A DNA stretch of 64,000 nt from the NCBI RefSeq assembly GCF_027484705.1, contig NZ_JAIXSL010000011.1, positions 146,033 to 210,032 of the forward strand, given 5' to 3'. A program made the translations under genes and the position numbers. Source of the stretch: Flavobacterium sp. Its GTDB lineage: Bacteria; Bacteroidota; Bacteroidia; Flavobacteriales; Flavobacteriaceae. The notes under the pieces were generated by a model, which was given only the letters and a program-made list of their open reading frames with translations, searched no databases and had not been told where the DNA came from. Below are positions 26,069 to 35,321 of this stretch, in pieces. How positions within the stretch are numbered: position 1 is the stretch's first letter; each line of letters begins with the position of its first letter.

Positions 26069-28963
26069 ATGAAAAAAAATATTTTATTAAGTTTAATTAT
26101 TGCTTTGTTTTCAACAGCAATATTTTCTCAGGTCACCATTTCTCCTGCCAGTTTTAATGTAACGGATCAAATTACAATTACGGTATCTTTTGCCAGTGCG
26201 CTCTGCAATGGTATGGGTGCCGCCCCCGCTAAAGTATATATGCATGCAGGAATTGGGAATGATACTAATGCTTTTGGTTATTCCGTTGTAGGGAATTGGG
26301 GTGTAGACGATAGCGTAGGTCTGATGACCAATAATGGCAATGGTACCTGGAGTATCACGCTAACACCAAGCACGTATTTTACGGGTTTTGACGCTACAGA
26401 ACAAGCCAATGCTACAAAGCTAGGGATGGTTTTTAGAAACGCCACTGGAACACAAACCTTGAAGAAACCAACAACATGTTCGGATTTTATATTCAATGTC
26501 GGATTGTTTCAGACAACCTTAGCCACGCCGCCAGTAAACAGCACAACCATCATTAACTCAGGAGGCAGCAGATCGGTACAGGCATCCAATACCAACGGAG
26601 TGGCAAGTTATAATCTGAAAGCTAATGGCGTATCAATTAATAGTGTTCCAAGTGCTACTTCTTATAGTTATACTCATACAGGCATTACCCAAAACACAAA
26701 TTATGATCTAGAAATCGTTCAAGGGGCATCAACCCAAGTTAAGAAGTTTTATGTGATAGTCGATCCAGGAGTCATCTCTGAGGCATTGCCTTCAGGAACG
26801 CTTGAAGACGGGATTAATTATAATACATCAGATGCCACGAGAGCCACTTTGGTTCTGACAGCACCGGGCAAAGATTTTGTCTATGTCGCTGGAAGTTTTA
26901 ATAATTGGCAACCCGATATTAATTATGCGATGAAGAAAGACCCGACTTCTGGTAAATTCTGGTTAGAAATCTCAGGATTGACGCCGAATGTAGATTACAC
27001 CTACCAATATTGGGTAGTCGATAATACACCGATAGCCAATTCCCCTAAATTAGTGAAAACAGCCGATCCATTTTCTACTTTAGTGTTGTCGCCATTTGAT
27101 GATCCTGGAATTCCCGCCATCTCTTATCCTAACTTACCAGCTTATCCGGCAGGTCAGGAAAGAGAAGTAACTGTGCTGAAAACCGGCCAGACGCCTTACA
27201 ACTGGCAAGTCACTAACTTTACAAAACCTAAAAAAGAAGATTTGGTAGTCTACGAAGTATTGGTCAGGGATTTTGATTCGCACAGAAATTTCCAAGATCT
27301 TATTGATCGTATCGATTATTTCAAAAACTTAAAAATCAACGCCATCGAATTGATGCCCGTCATGGAATATGAAGGCAACGAAAGCTGGGGTTACAACACC
27401 TCTTTCCATTTGGCTTTAGATAAATTTTACGGGCCTGGAAGCAAATTAAAAGAATTTATTGACTTGTGCCACCAAAACGGTATTGCAGTGATTCTCGATG
27501 TTGCGTTAAACCATGCATTTGGAAGAAACCCGATGGATAGAATGTGGATGTCAGATCCTGATGGTGACGGTTGGGGCGGTCCGGCTTCGGATAATCCTTA
27601 CTTTAATGTTATTGCCACGCACAGTTATGGCGTTGGTAATGACTTCAACCATTCTTCAGAATACACAAGATATTACGTGAGAAGGGTCATCAAGCAATGG
27701 ATTCAAGAGTTCAAAATTGATGGTTTTAGATGGGATTTGACCAAAGGATTCACACAGAATGCAACAGGTAGCGATGCGCTGACCAATCAATACCAACAAG
27801 ATAGAGTGGATGTGCTTAGGAGTTATGCAGATTATTCATGGAGTTTGGACCCTTACCACTATGCTATTTTTGAACATTTGGGTGCTGCTAACGAAGAGCA
27901 ACAATGGGCCAATTACAGAATTAACGGAGAAACCGACGGAATCAGTAAAGGCGTCATGATGTGGGGAGAATCATATACTGCCTACAAAGATTTAGCCCGA
28001 GGAGCAGGAACTAGTATTGCAGGTATTGGTGCAGATTCAAGAGGGTTTGCTGCCAAACGATTGATAGGTTATCCCGAAAGTCATGACAAAGACAGAATCA
28101 TGTACGAAGCCAAAACATTCGGTGTAGCCGGAACGACTTCGCCTTTAAATAATTTGAACAATGCCTTGGGAAGAATGTCTGCTATTGGCGCAACGTCAAT
28201 TTTAGTTCCTGGTCCGAAAATGATCTGGCATTTTGCAGAATTGGGCATGGATGATTCGATCTGGACTTGCAACAATGGCATTGTTAATTCGGATTATGAC
28301 GGTGGAACGCCAGCCGGAGATTGTAAACTCGATACCAAACCACAACCGCAATGGACCAACAACTGGTTGAATGTTCCTCTGAGAGCACAAATCTACAACG
28401 ACTGGACGAGGTTCATCGATTTGAAAAAGACCCAGCCTGTGTTTGAAGGAAGCTATTCTTTCAGCCCTGATGGCAACAACCTCAAACAAAGAATATACAT
28501 CTTCGATACGTCATTGCCAACAAGCGAAATTAGAAATGTTGTCATTCTCGCTAACTTCTCAACAGAATCGCAAAACATCAATCCTAATTTCTACACCACT
28601 GGAACCTGGATCAACCTTATGGATAATTCGCCATATTTGGTGAGTAATGCAACGGCACCAATAACAATTCCTGCCGGGCAATTCAGAGTATTTGGGGATC
28701 ACCCCGCAAACTTGAATAACGATACTTTCGAACTTAGTGACAGTGTATTATTATACCCAAATCCGTCAAACGATTATTTTTCGGTGAATACCAATACGAC
28801 AAAAGTTCAAGTGTATTCAATTTCAGGACAATTGGTAAAAAGTTTTGACCAACAACCTGACGGATTTCAGTTTAATATCGCCGATTTAAAAACCGGTATC
28901 TATATGGTAAAAATTACAGACAGCAACAACCGATTGAAAACAACAAGATTGGTGAAGCAATAA
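26069..28963 (+). CDS. Multidomain alpha-amylase (GH13) with T9SS sorting domain
   Basis: Secreted 964-residue amylase that probably makes the first cuts in starch outside the cell. Domain order: signal peptide (to IFSQ); N-terminal beta domain (~20-140) with a GNGTWSITLTPSTYF segment; short Ig-like stretch (~150-225); E-set/CBM48-like module (~255-335, DFVYVAGSFNNWQPD); GH13 barrel (~388-790) with DVALNHAFG, DGFRWDLTKGF (nucleophile, ~550), YAIFEHLG (acid/base, ~600) and GYPESHDKDR (~668); C-terminal beta domain; type A sorting domain (VLLYPNPSNDYFSV to ends KTTRLVKQ). The sorting domain means export by the type IX system rather than a SusG-like lipoprotein anchor. No promoter seen of its own. 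Confidence 0.92.
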   Translation: MKKNILLSLIIALFSTAIFSQVTISPASFNVTDQITITVSFASALCNGMGAAPAKVYMHAGIGNDTNAFGYSVVGNWGVDDSVGLMTNNGNGTWSITLTPSTYFTGFDATEQANATKLGMVFRNATGTQTLKKPTTCSDFIFNVGLFQTTLATPPVNSTTIINSGGSRSVQASNTNGVASYNLKANGVSINSVPSATSYSYTHTGITQNTNYDLEIVQGASTQVKKFYVIVDPGVISEALPSGTLEDGINYNTSDATRATLVLTAPGKDFVYVAGSFNNWQPDINYAMKKDPTSGKFWLEISGLTPNVDYTYQYWVVDNTPIANSPKLVKTADPFSTLVLSPFDDPGIPAISYPNLPAYPAGQEREVTVLKTGQTPYNWQVTNFTKPKKEDLVVYEVLVRDFDSHRNFQDLIDRIDYFKNLKINAIELMPVMEYEGNESWGYNTSFHLALDKFYGPGSKLKEFIDLCHQNGIAVILDVALNHAFGRNPMDRMWMSDPDGDGWGGPASDNPYFNVIATHSYGVGNDFNHSSEYTRYYVRRVIKQWIQEFKIDGFRWDLTKGFTQNATGSDALTNQYQQDRVDVLRSYADYSWSLDPYHYAIFEHLGAANEEQQWANYRINGETDGISKGVMMWGESYTAYKDLARGAGTSIAGIGADSRGFAAKRLIGYPESHDKDRIMYEAKTFGVAGTTSPLNNLNNALGRMSAIGATSILVPGPKMIWHFAELGMDDSIWTCNNGIVNSDYDGGTPAGDCKLDTKPQPQWTNNWLNVPLRAQIYNDWTRFIDLKKTQPVFEGSYSFSPDGNNLKQRIYIFDTSLPTSEIRNVVILANFSTESQNINPNFYTTGTWINLMDNSPYLVSNATAPITIPAGQFRVFGDHPANLNNDTFELSDSVLLYPNPSNDYFSVNTNTTKVQVYSISGQLVKSFDQQPDGFQFNIADLKTGIYMVKITDSNNRLKTTRLVKQ

Positions 28964-28991
28964 AAATTAAGTTAAGTTGATTATTTAAAAG

Positions 28992-29013
28992 CCTTCCTGA
29001 ATTTTCAGGAGGG
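28992..29013 (+). terminator. Terminator of the sus operon
   Basis: CCTTCCTGA pairs with TCAGGAGGG (one G-U) and is followed by six T residues, 28 nt after the amylase stop. Confidence 0.85.
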
Positions 29014-29054
29014 TTTTTTGTTTTAAATTTATTTCTTCAGCTGAACTAAAATGT

Positions 29055-29062
29055 TAATTTTG
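29055..29062 (+). promoter_or_regulatory. -7 promoter motif almost touching the AsmA-like start
   Basis: TAATTTTG ends 4 nt before ATG 29067. An in-frame TAA (29055) rules out an upstream start, so if this is the promoter the transcript would begin at or next to the ATG. Confidence 0.5.
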
Positions 29063-29066
29063 TCCC

Positions 29067-31865
29067 ATGGAAAAGCCGAAACGCAATCGAATTTTAAAAG
29101 CATTGAAGATTACAGTAATTACATTTTGTACATTATTGCTCATGATGTTTTTGTTTCCCATCGTATTTCCTGGGAAAATTGCGCAGGAAGTCAAAACTTT
29201 TGCGAACCAAAAACTCGATGGAGAACTCAACTTTTCCGAAGCACAACTTTCGTTCTTCAATCATTTTCCGTCTTTAACCCTTACCTTAAAAGATTTCAAA
29301 CTCAACGGTTCCGCACCGTATAAAAATGAGACTTTGATTTCCGCCAATGAAATTGCTTTCGGCATCAACGTCAAAAGCCTGATTTTCGACAGCCAGGTCA
29401 AGATTGATAAAATTTTCCTTTCAAATGCTTTGATGAATGTTCGCGTCAACGAAAAAGGCGAAGCCAATTACAACGTTTATGTTTCCGAAGACGAAAAGCC
29501 ATCTGAAAGCAATTCCAACACGTCTTTGAAACTCGAGAAAATCGACATCCGCAACAGCCATTTGGTTTATAACGATCAATCGACCAAGATTCTGATTGAT
29601 GCCAAAGGATTCAATTATGTCGGCAAAGGCGATTTAGACCAATCGGTTTTTGATATTTACACAGAAGCCGAAATTGATTCGTTGAATTTCACTTACGACC
29701 AAAAAGCCTATTTGCTCAACAAGAAGATCAAAGCCGATCTGATTACCAAAATCAACACGACTTCGCTAGCTTTTGTGTTCCAACAAAACAACCTTAAAAT
29801 CAACAAACTGCCTGTACAGTTTACCGGAAAATTCGATTTCCTTAAAAACGGCTACGACATGGATTTTAAAATAGATTCGCACGACAGCCGTCTTAACGAT
29901 TTTTTTACCGCATTGCCGCCGGAATACGTAACATGGTTGGAGAAAACTAAAGTAAAAGGTAGCACAAGTCTGGCGTTGTCGCTCAAAGGCCAATACATAG
30001 CCTCACAACAGAAAAGCCCCGATTTGCAGTTCAACATGAAAATCCGCGACGGCCAGATTGAATATAAGAACGCACCGTTTCCCGTATCCAATATTTTCCT
30101 GAATTTTGACACCAAACTGCCCGGACTTAATCCGGATCGCGTTGAAGTAAAGCTTGATTCGCTGTTTTTCAATGTTGGCAAAGATTATCTCAAGGCCATC
30201 GTGAACTCGAAAGGATTGCAGAAACCGCAAGTCAACGCCAATGTTCAGGCTTCATTAGATTTAAAGAAACTTGACCAAGCTTTCGGCTTCGAGAATATGA
30301 CGCTTCAAGGTTTGTTAAAAATGAACGTCAAAGCCAACGGCACTTATGACAAAGCCAAATCGATATTTCCCGTGACCAAAGGAACAGTGAGTATGAAAGG
30401 CGTTACGATTCAAACGCAATACTATCCGCATCCGATCCAGAATATCAATCTTTTGGCGTCGATATCCAATGGCAACGGAACGTTCAAAGAATCGAAACTC
30501 GTCATCAATCCGGCTTCGTTTGTGTTCGAAGGCAACCCTTTTTACCTCAAAGCGAGTTTTCAGGATTTTGACGATGTCGCTTATGATGTCAAAGCTAAAG
30601 GCACGGTTGATGTGGCGAAAGTCTACAAAGTGTTTGCGTTGCAAGGATTGAATGTTACGGGTTATGTGAAAGCTGACGTGGCTTTTCAAGGCAAACAAAG
30701 CGATGCAATGAAAGGCAATTACGCCAAACTGCACAACAGCGGGACACTCGAACTTAAGAAAATCAAAACCACTTCTGAATATCTTCCGAAACCGTTTATG
30801 ATCGATGAAGGTTTGTTTACGTTCAACCAGGACAAAATGAACTTCTCGAATTTCCTCGCCAGCTATGGCAAGTCGGATTTTAAGATGAGCGGTTATTTGC
30901 AGAATGTGATCAATTTTGTGTTGTCGGAAAAGGCGGTTTTGAAAGGGAAATTCAATCTGGTTTCAGATTACATCAACGTAGATGAATTCATGTCGAATGT
31001 AGCGGCATCGCCAACTTCGTCAACAGCGCCAACAAGCGGAACGGCTTCAAAAACAACAGAAACAGGCGTAGTTATCATTCCTCCGAATTTCGATTTACAA
31101 TTCATCGCCAACGCCGCCAAAGTTGATTTCAACGAACTCAACTTAAAAAATGCCAAAGGCGATTTATCGATTGCGCAAGGTAAAATGACGCTCAAAAATA
31201 CCGGTTTCAACATCATCGATTGCCCGGTCAATATGGATATTGTTTACGGAAGCGAAACGCCAACGAAAGCTTTTTTTGATTTTAAAGTCAAAGCCGAGAA
31301 TTTCGATATCAAGCGCGCTTATAACGAAATTAAAATGTTCCATGATATGGCTTCAGCCGCTGAAAGTGCCCAAGGAAAAGTGTCGCTCGATTATAAAGTC
31401 GGAGGCAAACTCGACGGCAATATGCAGCCGATTTATCCATCACTTGTGGGTGGCGGAACTTTATCGGTGAAAGAAGTCAAAATGAAAGGCTTCCGAATGT
31501 TCGGCGCCGTGAGTGATAAAACGCATACCAACGCCATCCGAAATCCTGATGTGACGAAAGTTGATATTAAGACCACCATTAAAAACAACATTATCACGAT
31601 TGAACGGTTTAAATTCAAATTCGCTGGTTTCCGCCCAAGGATTGAAGGCACTACAAGTTTCGATGGCCAGCTCAACATCAAAATGCGTCTTGGATTGCCA
31701 CCGTTGGGCATTATCGGAATTCCACTGACGGTGACCGGAACCAAAGATGCGCCGAAAGTGAAATTGGGCAAAAAAGGAGAAGACATCGAGGAAAAGGAAT
31801 ATACAGACACGCCTGCGCTGACAACTCCAGCTGCAACGCCAGAATCTGCTCCGGCAAAACCTTAG
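29067..31865 (+). CDS. AsmA-like membrane-anchored protein
   Basis: A 932-residue protein with one N-terminal transmembrane helix (residues ~11-34) and a long periplasmic beta-rich region. It belongs to the AsmA/YhdP/TamB-like bridge proteins, thought to carry phospholipids between membranes. The N-terminal AsmA pattern is seen in SFFNHFPSLTLTLKDFKLNG and SANEIAFGINVKSLIF; the AsmA_2-like C-terminus in GGGTLSVKEVKMKGFRMFGAVSD and MRLGLPPLGIIGIPLTVTG. The tail is Pro/Ala-rich (TPALTTPAATPESAPAKP). It stands alone between the sus terminator and a repeat array that begins 8 nt after its stop. The family assignment is firm; the lipid-transport role is only inferred from relatives. Confidence 0.8.
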   Translation: MEKPKRNRILKALKITVITFCTLLLMMFLFPIVFPGKIAQEVKTFANQKLDGELNFSEAQLSFFNHFPSLTLTLKDFKLNGSAPYKNETLISANEIAFGINVKSLIFDSQVKIDKIFLSNALMNVRVNEKGEANYNVYVSEDEKPSESNSNTSLKLEKIDIRNSHLVYNDQSTKILIDAKGFNYVGKGDLDQSVFDIYTEAEIDSLNFTYDQKAYLLNKKIKADLITKINTTSLAFVFQQNNLKINKLPVQFTGKFDFLKNGYDMDFKIDSHDSRLNDFFTALPPEYVTWLEKTKVKGSTSLALSLKGQYIASQQKSPDLQFNMKIRDGQIEYKNAPFPVSNIFLNFDTKLPGLNPDRVEVKLDSLFFNVGKDYLKAIVNSKGLQKPQVNANVQASLDLKKLDQAFGFENMTLQGLLKMNVKANGTYDKAKSIFPVTKGTVSMKGVTIQTQYYPHPIQNINLLASISNGNGTFKESKLVINPASFVFEGNPFYLKASFQDFDDVAYDVKAKGTVDVAKVYKVFALQGLNVTGYVKADVAFQGKQSDAMKGNYAKLHNSGTLELKKIKTTSEYLPKPFMIDEGLFTFNQDKMNFSNFLASYGKSDFKMSGYLQNVINFVLSEKAVLKGKFNLVSDYINVDEFMSNVAASPTSSTAPTSGTASKTTETGVVIIPPNFDLQFIANAAKVDFNELNLKNAKGDLSIAQGKMTLKNTGFNIIDCPVNMDIVYGSETPTKAFFDFKVKAENFDIKRAYNEIKMFHDMASAAESAQGKVSLDYKVGGKLDGNMQPIYPSLVGGGTLSVKEVKMKGFRMFGAVSDKTHTNAIRNPDVTKVDIKTTIKNNIITIERFKFKFAGFRPRIEGTTSFDGQLNIKMRLGLPPLGIIGIPLTVTGTKDAPKVKLGKKGEDIEEKEYTDTPALTTPAATPESAPAKP

Positions 31866-31872
31866 ATTTTCA

Positions 31873-31988
31873 GACACGCTTCGCTTTGGACACGCCTGCG
31901 GCTTTAGACACGCTGCGCTTTAGACACGCTTCGCTTTGGACACGCTTCGCTTTGGACACGCTTCGCTTTGGACACGCTTCGCTTTTGG
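31873..31988 (+). repeat. Tandem array of a 16-bp unit (seven copies)
   Basis: Seven consecutive copies of GACACGCTTCGCTTTG or variants with cores CTGCGC and CCTGCGGC (16-18 bp each), starting 8 nt after the AsmA-like stop. There are no spacers, so this is not a CRISPR array. Confidence 0.9.
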
Positions 31989-32030
31989 ATTATTAGACTT
32001 TAGAAATTTCTTGTTTTAAAATCGGATGCC

Positions 32031-32190
32031 TAGCCCTGATGGTAGTGGTTATCCTTTTGTGGAGTTGTTTACTTCGTCAGTTCGCTGCGCTCGTGTGCCG
32101 CAAAAGATTACCTCACTTGATTTTTATTTTTTAGCGGAGTTCGGTCAGTTCGCTTCGCTTGAGTTAAGCGTATAGCAGGTTCCCGGCTCC
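32031..32190 (+). repeat. Flavobacterial interspersed element, copy B (expanded)
   Basis: Begins TAGCCCTGATGGTAGTGG and ends GTATAGCAGG-(T)TCCCGGCTCC like the other copies, but is about twice as long because extra sequence is present after CAAAAGAT, including the short palindromes at 32081-32093 and 32149-32161. The rest of 31865-32373 holds only repeats and the maeB promoter. Confidence 0.65.
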
Positions 32191-32216
32191 TGAATAATTA
32201 AAACCGCAAACGCGTC

Positions 32217-32290
32217 TAAAGCGCAGCGTGTCTAAAGCCGCAGGCGTGTCTTGAGCGCAGCGTGTCCAAAAGTCTCAAGCGAAGCGTGTC
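32217..32290 (-). repeat. Inverted array of the 16-bp unit (four copies)
   Basis: Four copies of the same unit in reverse orientation (for example TAAAGCGCAGCGTGTC), three contiguous and one 8 nt away. Together with 31873-31988 they form inverted flanks around interspersed element B. Confidence 0.85.
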
Positions 32291-32339
32291 TTTTTTCAAA
32301 GATTCATCCCTAAAAGTTTCCTTTTTACATTCAGACTTT

Positions 32340-32347
32340 TACCTTTG
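32340..32347 (+). promoter_or_regulatory. -7 promoter motif for the malic enzyme gene
   Basis: TACCTTTG, 25 nt upstream of ATG 32373. It shows that the longer open frame from 32262, which runs through the inverted repeats, is not translated. Confidence 0.7.
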
Positions 32348-32372
32348 CAAGTCGGAATTAAATCCAGCTACA

Positions 32373-34670
32373 ATGAACAAAAACAGTAAAAGAAGAGAAG
32401 CTTTATTATACCACGCCAAACCCACTCCGGGAAAAATTCAAGTCGTTCCCACCAAAAAATACGCTACCCAAAGGGATTTGTCTTTGGCTTATTCGCCGGG
32501 CGTTGCGGAGCCTTGTCTTGAAATCGCGAAGAACGTTGACAATGTCTATAAATATACCGCAAAAGGAAACTTAGTTGCCGTAATTTCCAACGGAACTGCG
32601 GTTTTAGGTTTGGGTGATATCGGTGCTGAAGCATCAAAACCCGTGATGGAAGGCAAGGCTTTACTGTTCAAAATTTTCGCTGGCATCGATGTGTTTGACA
32701 TCGAAATCGGAACCAAAGACGTAGACGCTTTCATAGAAACTGTAAAAAATATAGCGCCAACTTTCGGAGGCATCAACCTCGAAGACATCAAAGCGCCAGA
32801 ATCGTTTGAAATCGAGCGCCGTCTTGTTGAGGAACTCAATATTCCCGTGATGCACGACGACCAACACGGAACTGCGATTATTTCTTCGGCTGCTTTGCTC
32901 AATGCTTTAGAGTTGGCCAATAAAAAAGCTGAAGATATCAAGATGGTCGTTTCAGGTGCCGGTTCAGCCGCTTTGGCTTGTGCTGATTTGTACGTATTGC
33001 TCGGGGTGAAACCTGAGAATATTTACATGTTCAACAGTAAAGGTTTGCTCACGAAAGACAATCCGGCACTTTCTAAAATGCAGCTAAAATATGCGCGCGA
33101 CGTCAAATCAATTTCACTAGAAGAAGCGCTTGTTGGTGCCGATTTGTTCCTTGGTTTGTCTTCCGGAAATCTGTTGACGCCCAAAATGCTACTAGGCATG
33201 GCAGACAATCCGATAGTTTTTGCAATGGCCAATCCGGATCCCGAAATCGCATACGAATTGGCGATGGATACGCGGAAAGACATTATCATGGCTACGGGAA
33301 GATCAGATCATCCGAACCAAGTCAATAATGTGTTGGGTTTCCCTTATATTTTCCGTGGTGCTTTAGATGTGCGTGCGACCAAGATCAACGAAGCTATGAA
33401 AATGGCTGCCGTTCGTGCTTTGGCTGCGTTGGCAAAAGAAAGCGTGCCGGAACAGGTTAACATTGCTTATGGTGAAACTAAACTGGTGTTCGGCAGGGAA
33501 TACATCATCCCAAAACCTTTCGACCCGAGATTGATTACGACTGTGGCGCCGGCCGTGGCTAAAGCCGCTATGGATTCTGGTGTCGCGTTAAATCCGATTC
33601 AGGATTGGGAAGAATATAAAGAAGAATTATTAGAGCGTTTGGGTTCAGACAATAAAATGGTGAGGTTGCTTACGAACCGCGCCAAAACCGATCCTAAACG
33701 TATTGTTTTTGCAGAAGCCGACCATCTCGATGTGCTTAAAGCTGCGCAAATCGTGCTCGAAGAAGGTATCGGATTTCCGATTTTGTTGGGTAATAAGGAG
33801 TTGATTCTCGAACTTAAAGAGGAACTTGGTTTTGAAACCGAAGTGCCGATTTACGACCCGAAAACTAAAGAAGAAGACCAACGAAGATTGCGTTATGCAG
33901 AATTGTACTGGAAAACCAGACAACGCCGCGGTATTTCCTTGCTCGATGCTCAAAAATGGATGCGCGAACGCAATTATTTCGCTGCCATGATGGTCAATGA
34001 AGGCGAAGCGGACGCTTTGGTCACAGGATTTTCGAGAAGTTATCCATCGGTAGTGAAACCTATTATGCAACTTATTGGGAAAGCGCCGGGAATTTCTTTG
34101 ATCGCTACGACAAATATGATGATGACCAACCGCGGGCCGATGTTTTTGTCTGATACGGCGATCAACCCTAATCCATCTTCGGATGATTTGGCGAAGATTG
34201 CTTTAATGACCGCCAAAACCGTCAGAATGTTTGGTATGGAACCAGTGATTGGGATGGTTTCGTTTTCCAATTTCGGCTCGTCTTCTGATACTAGCGCTTC
34301 AAAAGTGCGTGAGGCGGTAGCCTACCTTCATAATTATTATCCGGATTTAATTGTTGATGGTGAAATTCAGGCAGATTTTGCGTTGAATCCTGAAATGCTG
34401 CAAGCGAAATTTCCATTTTCTAAACTGGCCGGAAAGAAAGTCAATACGTTGATATTCCCTAATTTGGAGTCCGCGAACATTACCTATAAATTGCTAAAAG
34501 AGCTCTACAAAGTCGATTCTATCGGGCCAATTATGATGGGCATGGGCAAGCCGGTGCATATTTTCCAATTGGGTGCCAGCGTAGAGGAAATGGTCAATAT
34601 GGCGGCTGTGGCTGTCGTAGATGCTCAGGAAAAAATAAAAAGAGTCAAGAATTTAGAAATAAAATTTTAA
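32373..34670 (+). CDS. maeB: NADP-dependent malic enzyme with C-terminal phosphotransacetylase-like domain (MaeB type)
   Basis: Oxidative decarboxylation of malate to pyruvate with NAD(P)H formation. The 765-residue protein has the usual MaeB layout. The malic domain spans ~1-420 (LSLAYSPGVAEPCLEI, FGGINLEDIKAPESFEIE, HDDQHGTAIISSAA) with the nucleotide loop VVSGAGSAALACADLY. A phosphate-acetyltransferase-like domain follows (~430-765; PKRIVFAEADHLDVLKAA, ending GMGKPVHIFQLGASVEEMVN), which in relatives is regulatory rather than catalytic. The start at 32373 is chosen because the TAnnTTTG promoter lies upstream of it and residues before it are encoded by repeats. Monocistronic; ruvA has its own promoter. 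Confidence 0.94.
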   Translation: MNKNSKRREALLYHAKPTPGKIQVVPTKKYATQRDLSLAYSPGVAEPCLEIAKNVDNVYKYTAKGNLVAVISNGTAVLGLGDIGAEASKPVMEGKALLFKIFAGIDVFDIEIGTKDVDAFIETVKNIAPTFGGINLEDIKAPESFEIERRLVEELNIPVMHDDQHGTAIISSAALLNALELANKKAEDIKMVVSGAGSAALACADLYVLLGVKPENIYMFNSKGLLTKDNPALSKMQLKYARDVKSISLEEALVGADLFLGLSSGNLLTPKMLLGMADNPIVFAMANPDPEIAYELAMDTRKDIIMATGRSDHPNQVNNVLGFPYIFRGALDVRATKINEAMKMAAVRALAALAKESVPEQVNIAYGETKLVFGREYIIPKPFDPRLITTVAPAVAKAAMDSGVALNPIQDWEEYKEELLERLGSDNKMVRLLTNRAKTDPKRIVFAEADHLDVLKAAQIVLEEGIGFPILLGNKELILELKEELGFETEVPIYDPKTKEEDQRRLRYAELYWKTRQRRGISLLDAQKWMRERNYFAAMMVNEGEADALVTGFSRSYPSVVKPIMQLIGKAPGISLIATTNMMMTNRGPMFLSDTAINPNPSSDDLAKIALMTAKTVRMFGMEPVIGMVSFSNFGSSSDTSASKVREAVAYLHNYYPDLIVDGEIQADFALNPEMLQAKFPFSKLAGKKVNTLIFPNLESANITYKLLKELYKVDSIGPIMMGMGKPVHIFQLGASVEEMVNMAAVAVVDAQEKIKRVKNLEIKF

Positions 34671-34709
34671 CACCTCAAGGCATAAACCCTCCCAATTAAA
34701 GTTTTTTGC

Positions 34710-34717
34710 TATATTTG
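34710..34717 (+). promoter_or_regulatory. -7 promoter motif for ruvA(-sprA)
   Basis: TATATTTG, 19 nt before the ruvA ATG; exact TAnnTTTG match. Confidence 0.65.
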
Positions 34718-34736
34718 GAACTACTTTACGACAATA

Positions 34737-35318
34737 ATGATAGCACATATTCAAGGAAAATTAGTAGAAAAAACACCCACAGAAGTGGTCATCGACTGCG
34801 GTGGTGTCGGATATCATATTAATATTTCTTTGCACACTTATTCGCTGCTTCCGCAAACTGATCATATCAAGCTGTTTACGCACCTCCAAATCAAAGAAGA
34901 TGCGCACACTTTGTTTGGATTTGTCGAAAAATCAGAAAGAGAAATTTTCAAAATGTTATTGTCGGTTTCGGGAATCGGTGCCAGCATTGCAAGAACGATG
35001 TTGTCGTCGCTCGAACCTAAGCAAATCATTCAGGCCATTGCGGTGGGTGATGTAGCCACGGTGCAATCCATCAAAGGGATTGGCGCGAAAACAGCCCAAC
35101 GGGCCATACTCGATCTCAAGGATAAAGTGTTAAAACTGTATGATTTGGATGAAGTTTCCATTTTGCAAAACAATACAAACAAGGATGAAGCGTTATCTGC
35201 TTTGGAAGTGCTGGGCTTTAACAAAAAATTAGCAGAAAAAGTAGTCGATAAGATTGTTGCCCACGATTCGGATGCTACGGTAGAATCAATTATTAAACAG
35301 GCTCTAAAAAATTTATAA
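34737..35318 (+). CDS. ruvA: Holliday junction branch migration protein RuvA
   Basis: DNA-binding subunit of the RuvAB branch-migration motor, 193 residues, the standard length. The N-terminal OB-fold starts MIAHIQGKLVEKTPTEVVIDCGG (core IxGKLxExxPTxVxIDxGGVGY). The two helix-hairpin-helix repeats are at SVSGIGASIARTMLSS and SIKGIGAKTAQRAILDLKDK, and the small RuvB-contacting domain III is at the C-terminus (DEALSALEVLGFNKKLAEKVVDK). RuvB and RuvC are not nearby. Its stop codon is only 3 nt before the start of sprA, so the two are probably co-transcribed and translationally coupled. Confidence 0.96.
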   Translation: MIAHIQGKLVEKTPTEVVIDCGGVGYHINISLHTYSLLPQTDHIKLFTHLQIKEDAHTLFGFVEKSEREIFKMLLSVSGIGASIARTMLSSLEPKQIIQAIAVGDVATVQSIKGIGAKTAQRAILDLKDKVLKLYDLDEVSILQNNTNKDEALSALEVLGFNKKLAEKVVDKIVAHDSDATVESIIKQALKNL

Positions 35319-35321
35319 TAC

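Noticed and set aside
31873..31988. CRISPR array
   Set aside because: The 16-bp units abut each other without spacers, and no cas gene is present.
32262..32372. N-terminal extension of the malic enzyme
   Set aside because: The extension is encoded by the inverted 16-bp repeats and crosses the TACCTTTG promoter at 32340-32347; MaeB homology begins after ATG 32373.
33645..34070. 141-codon open frame on the minus strand
   Set aside because: Antisense to the second half of maeB; composition is that of a shadow frame.
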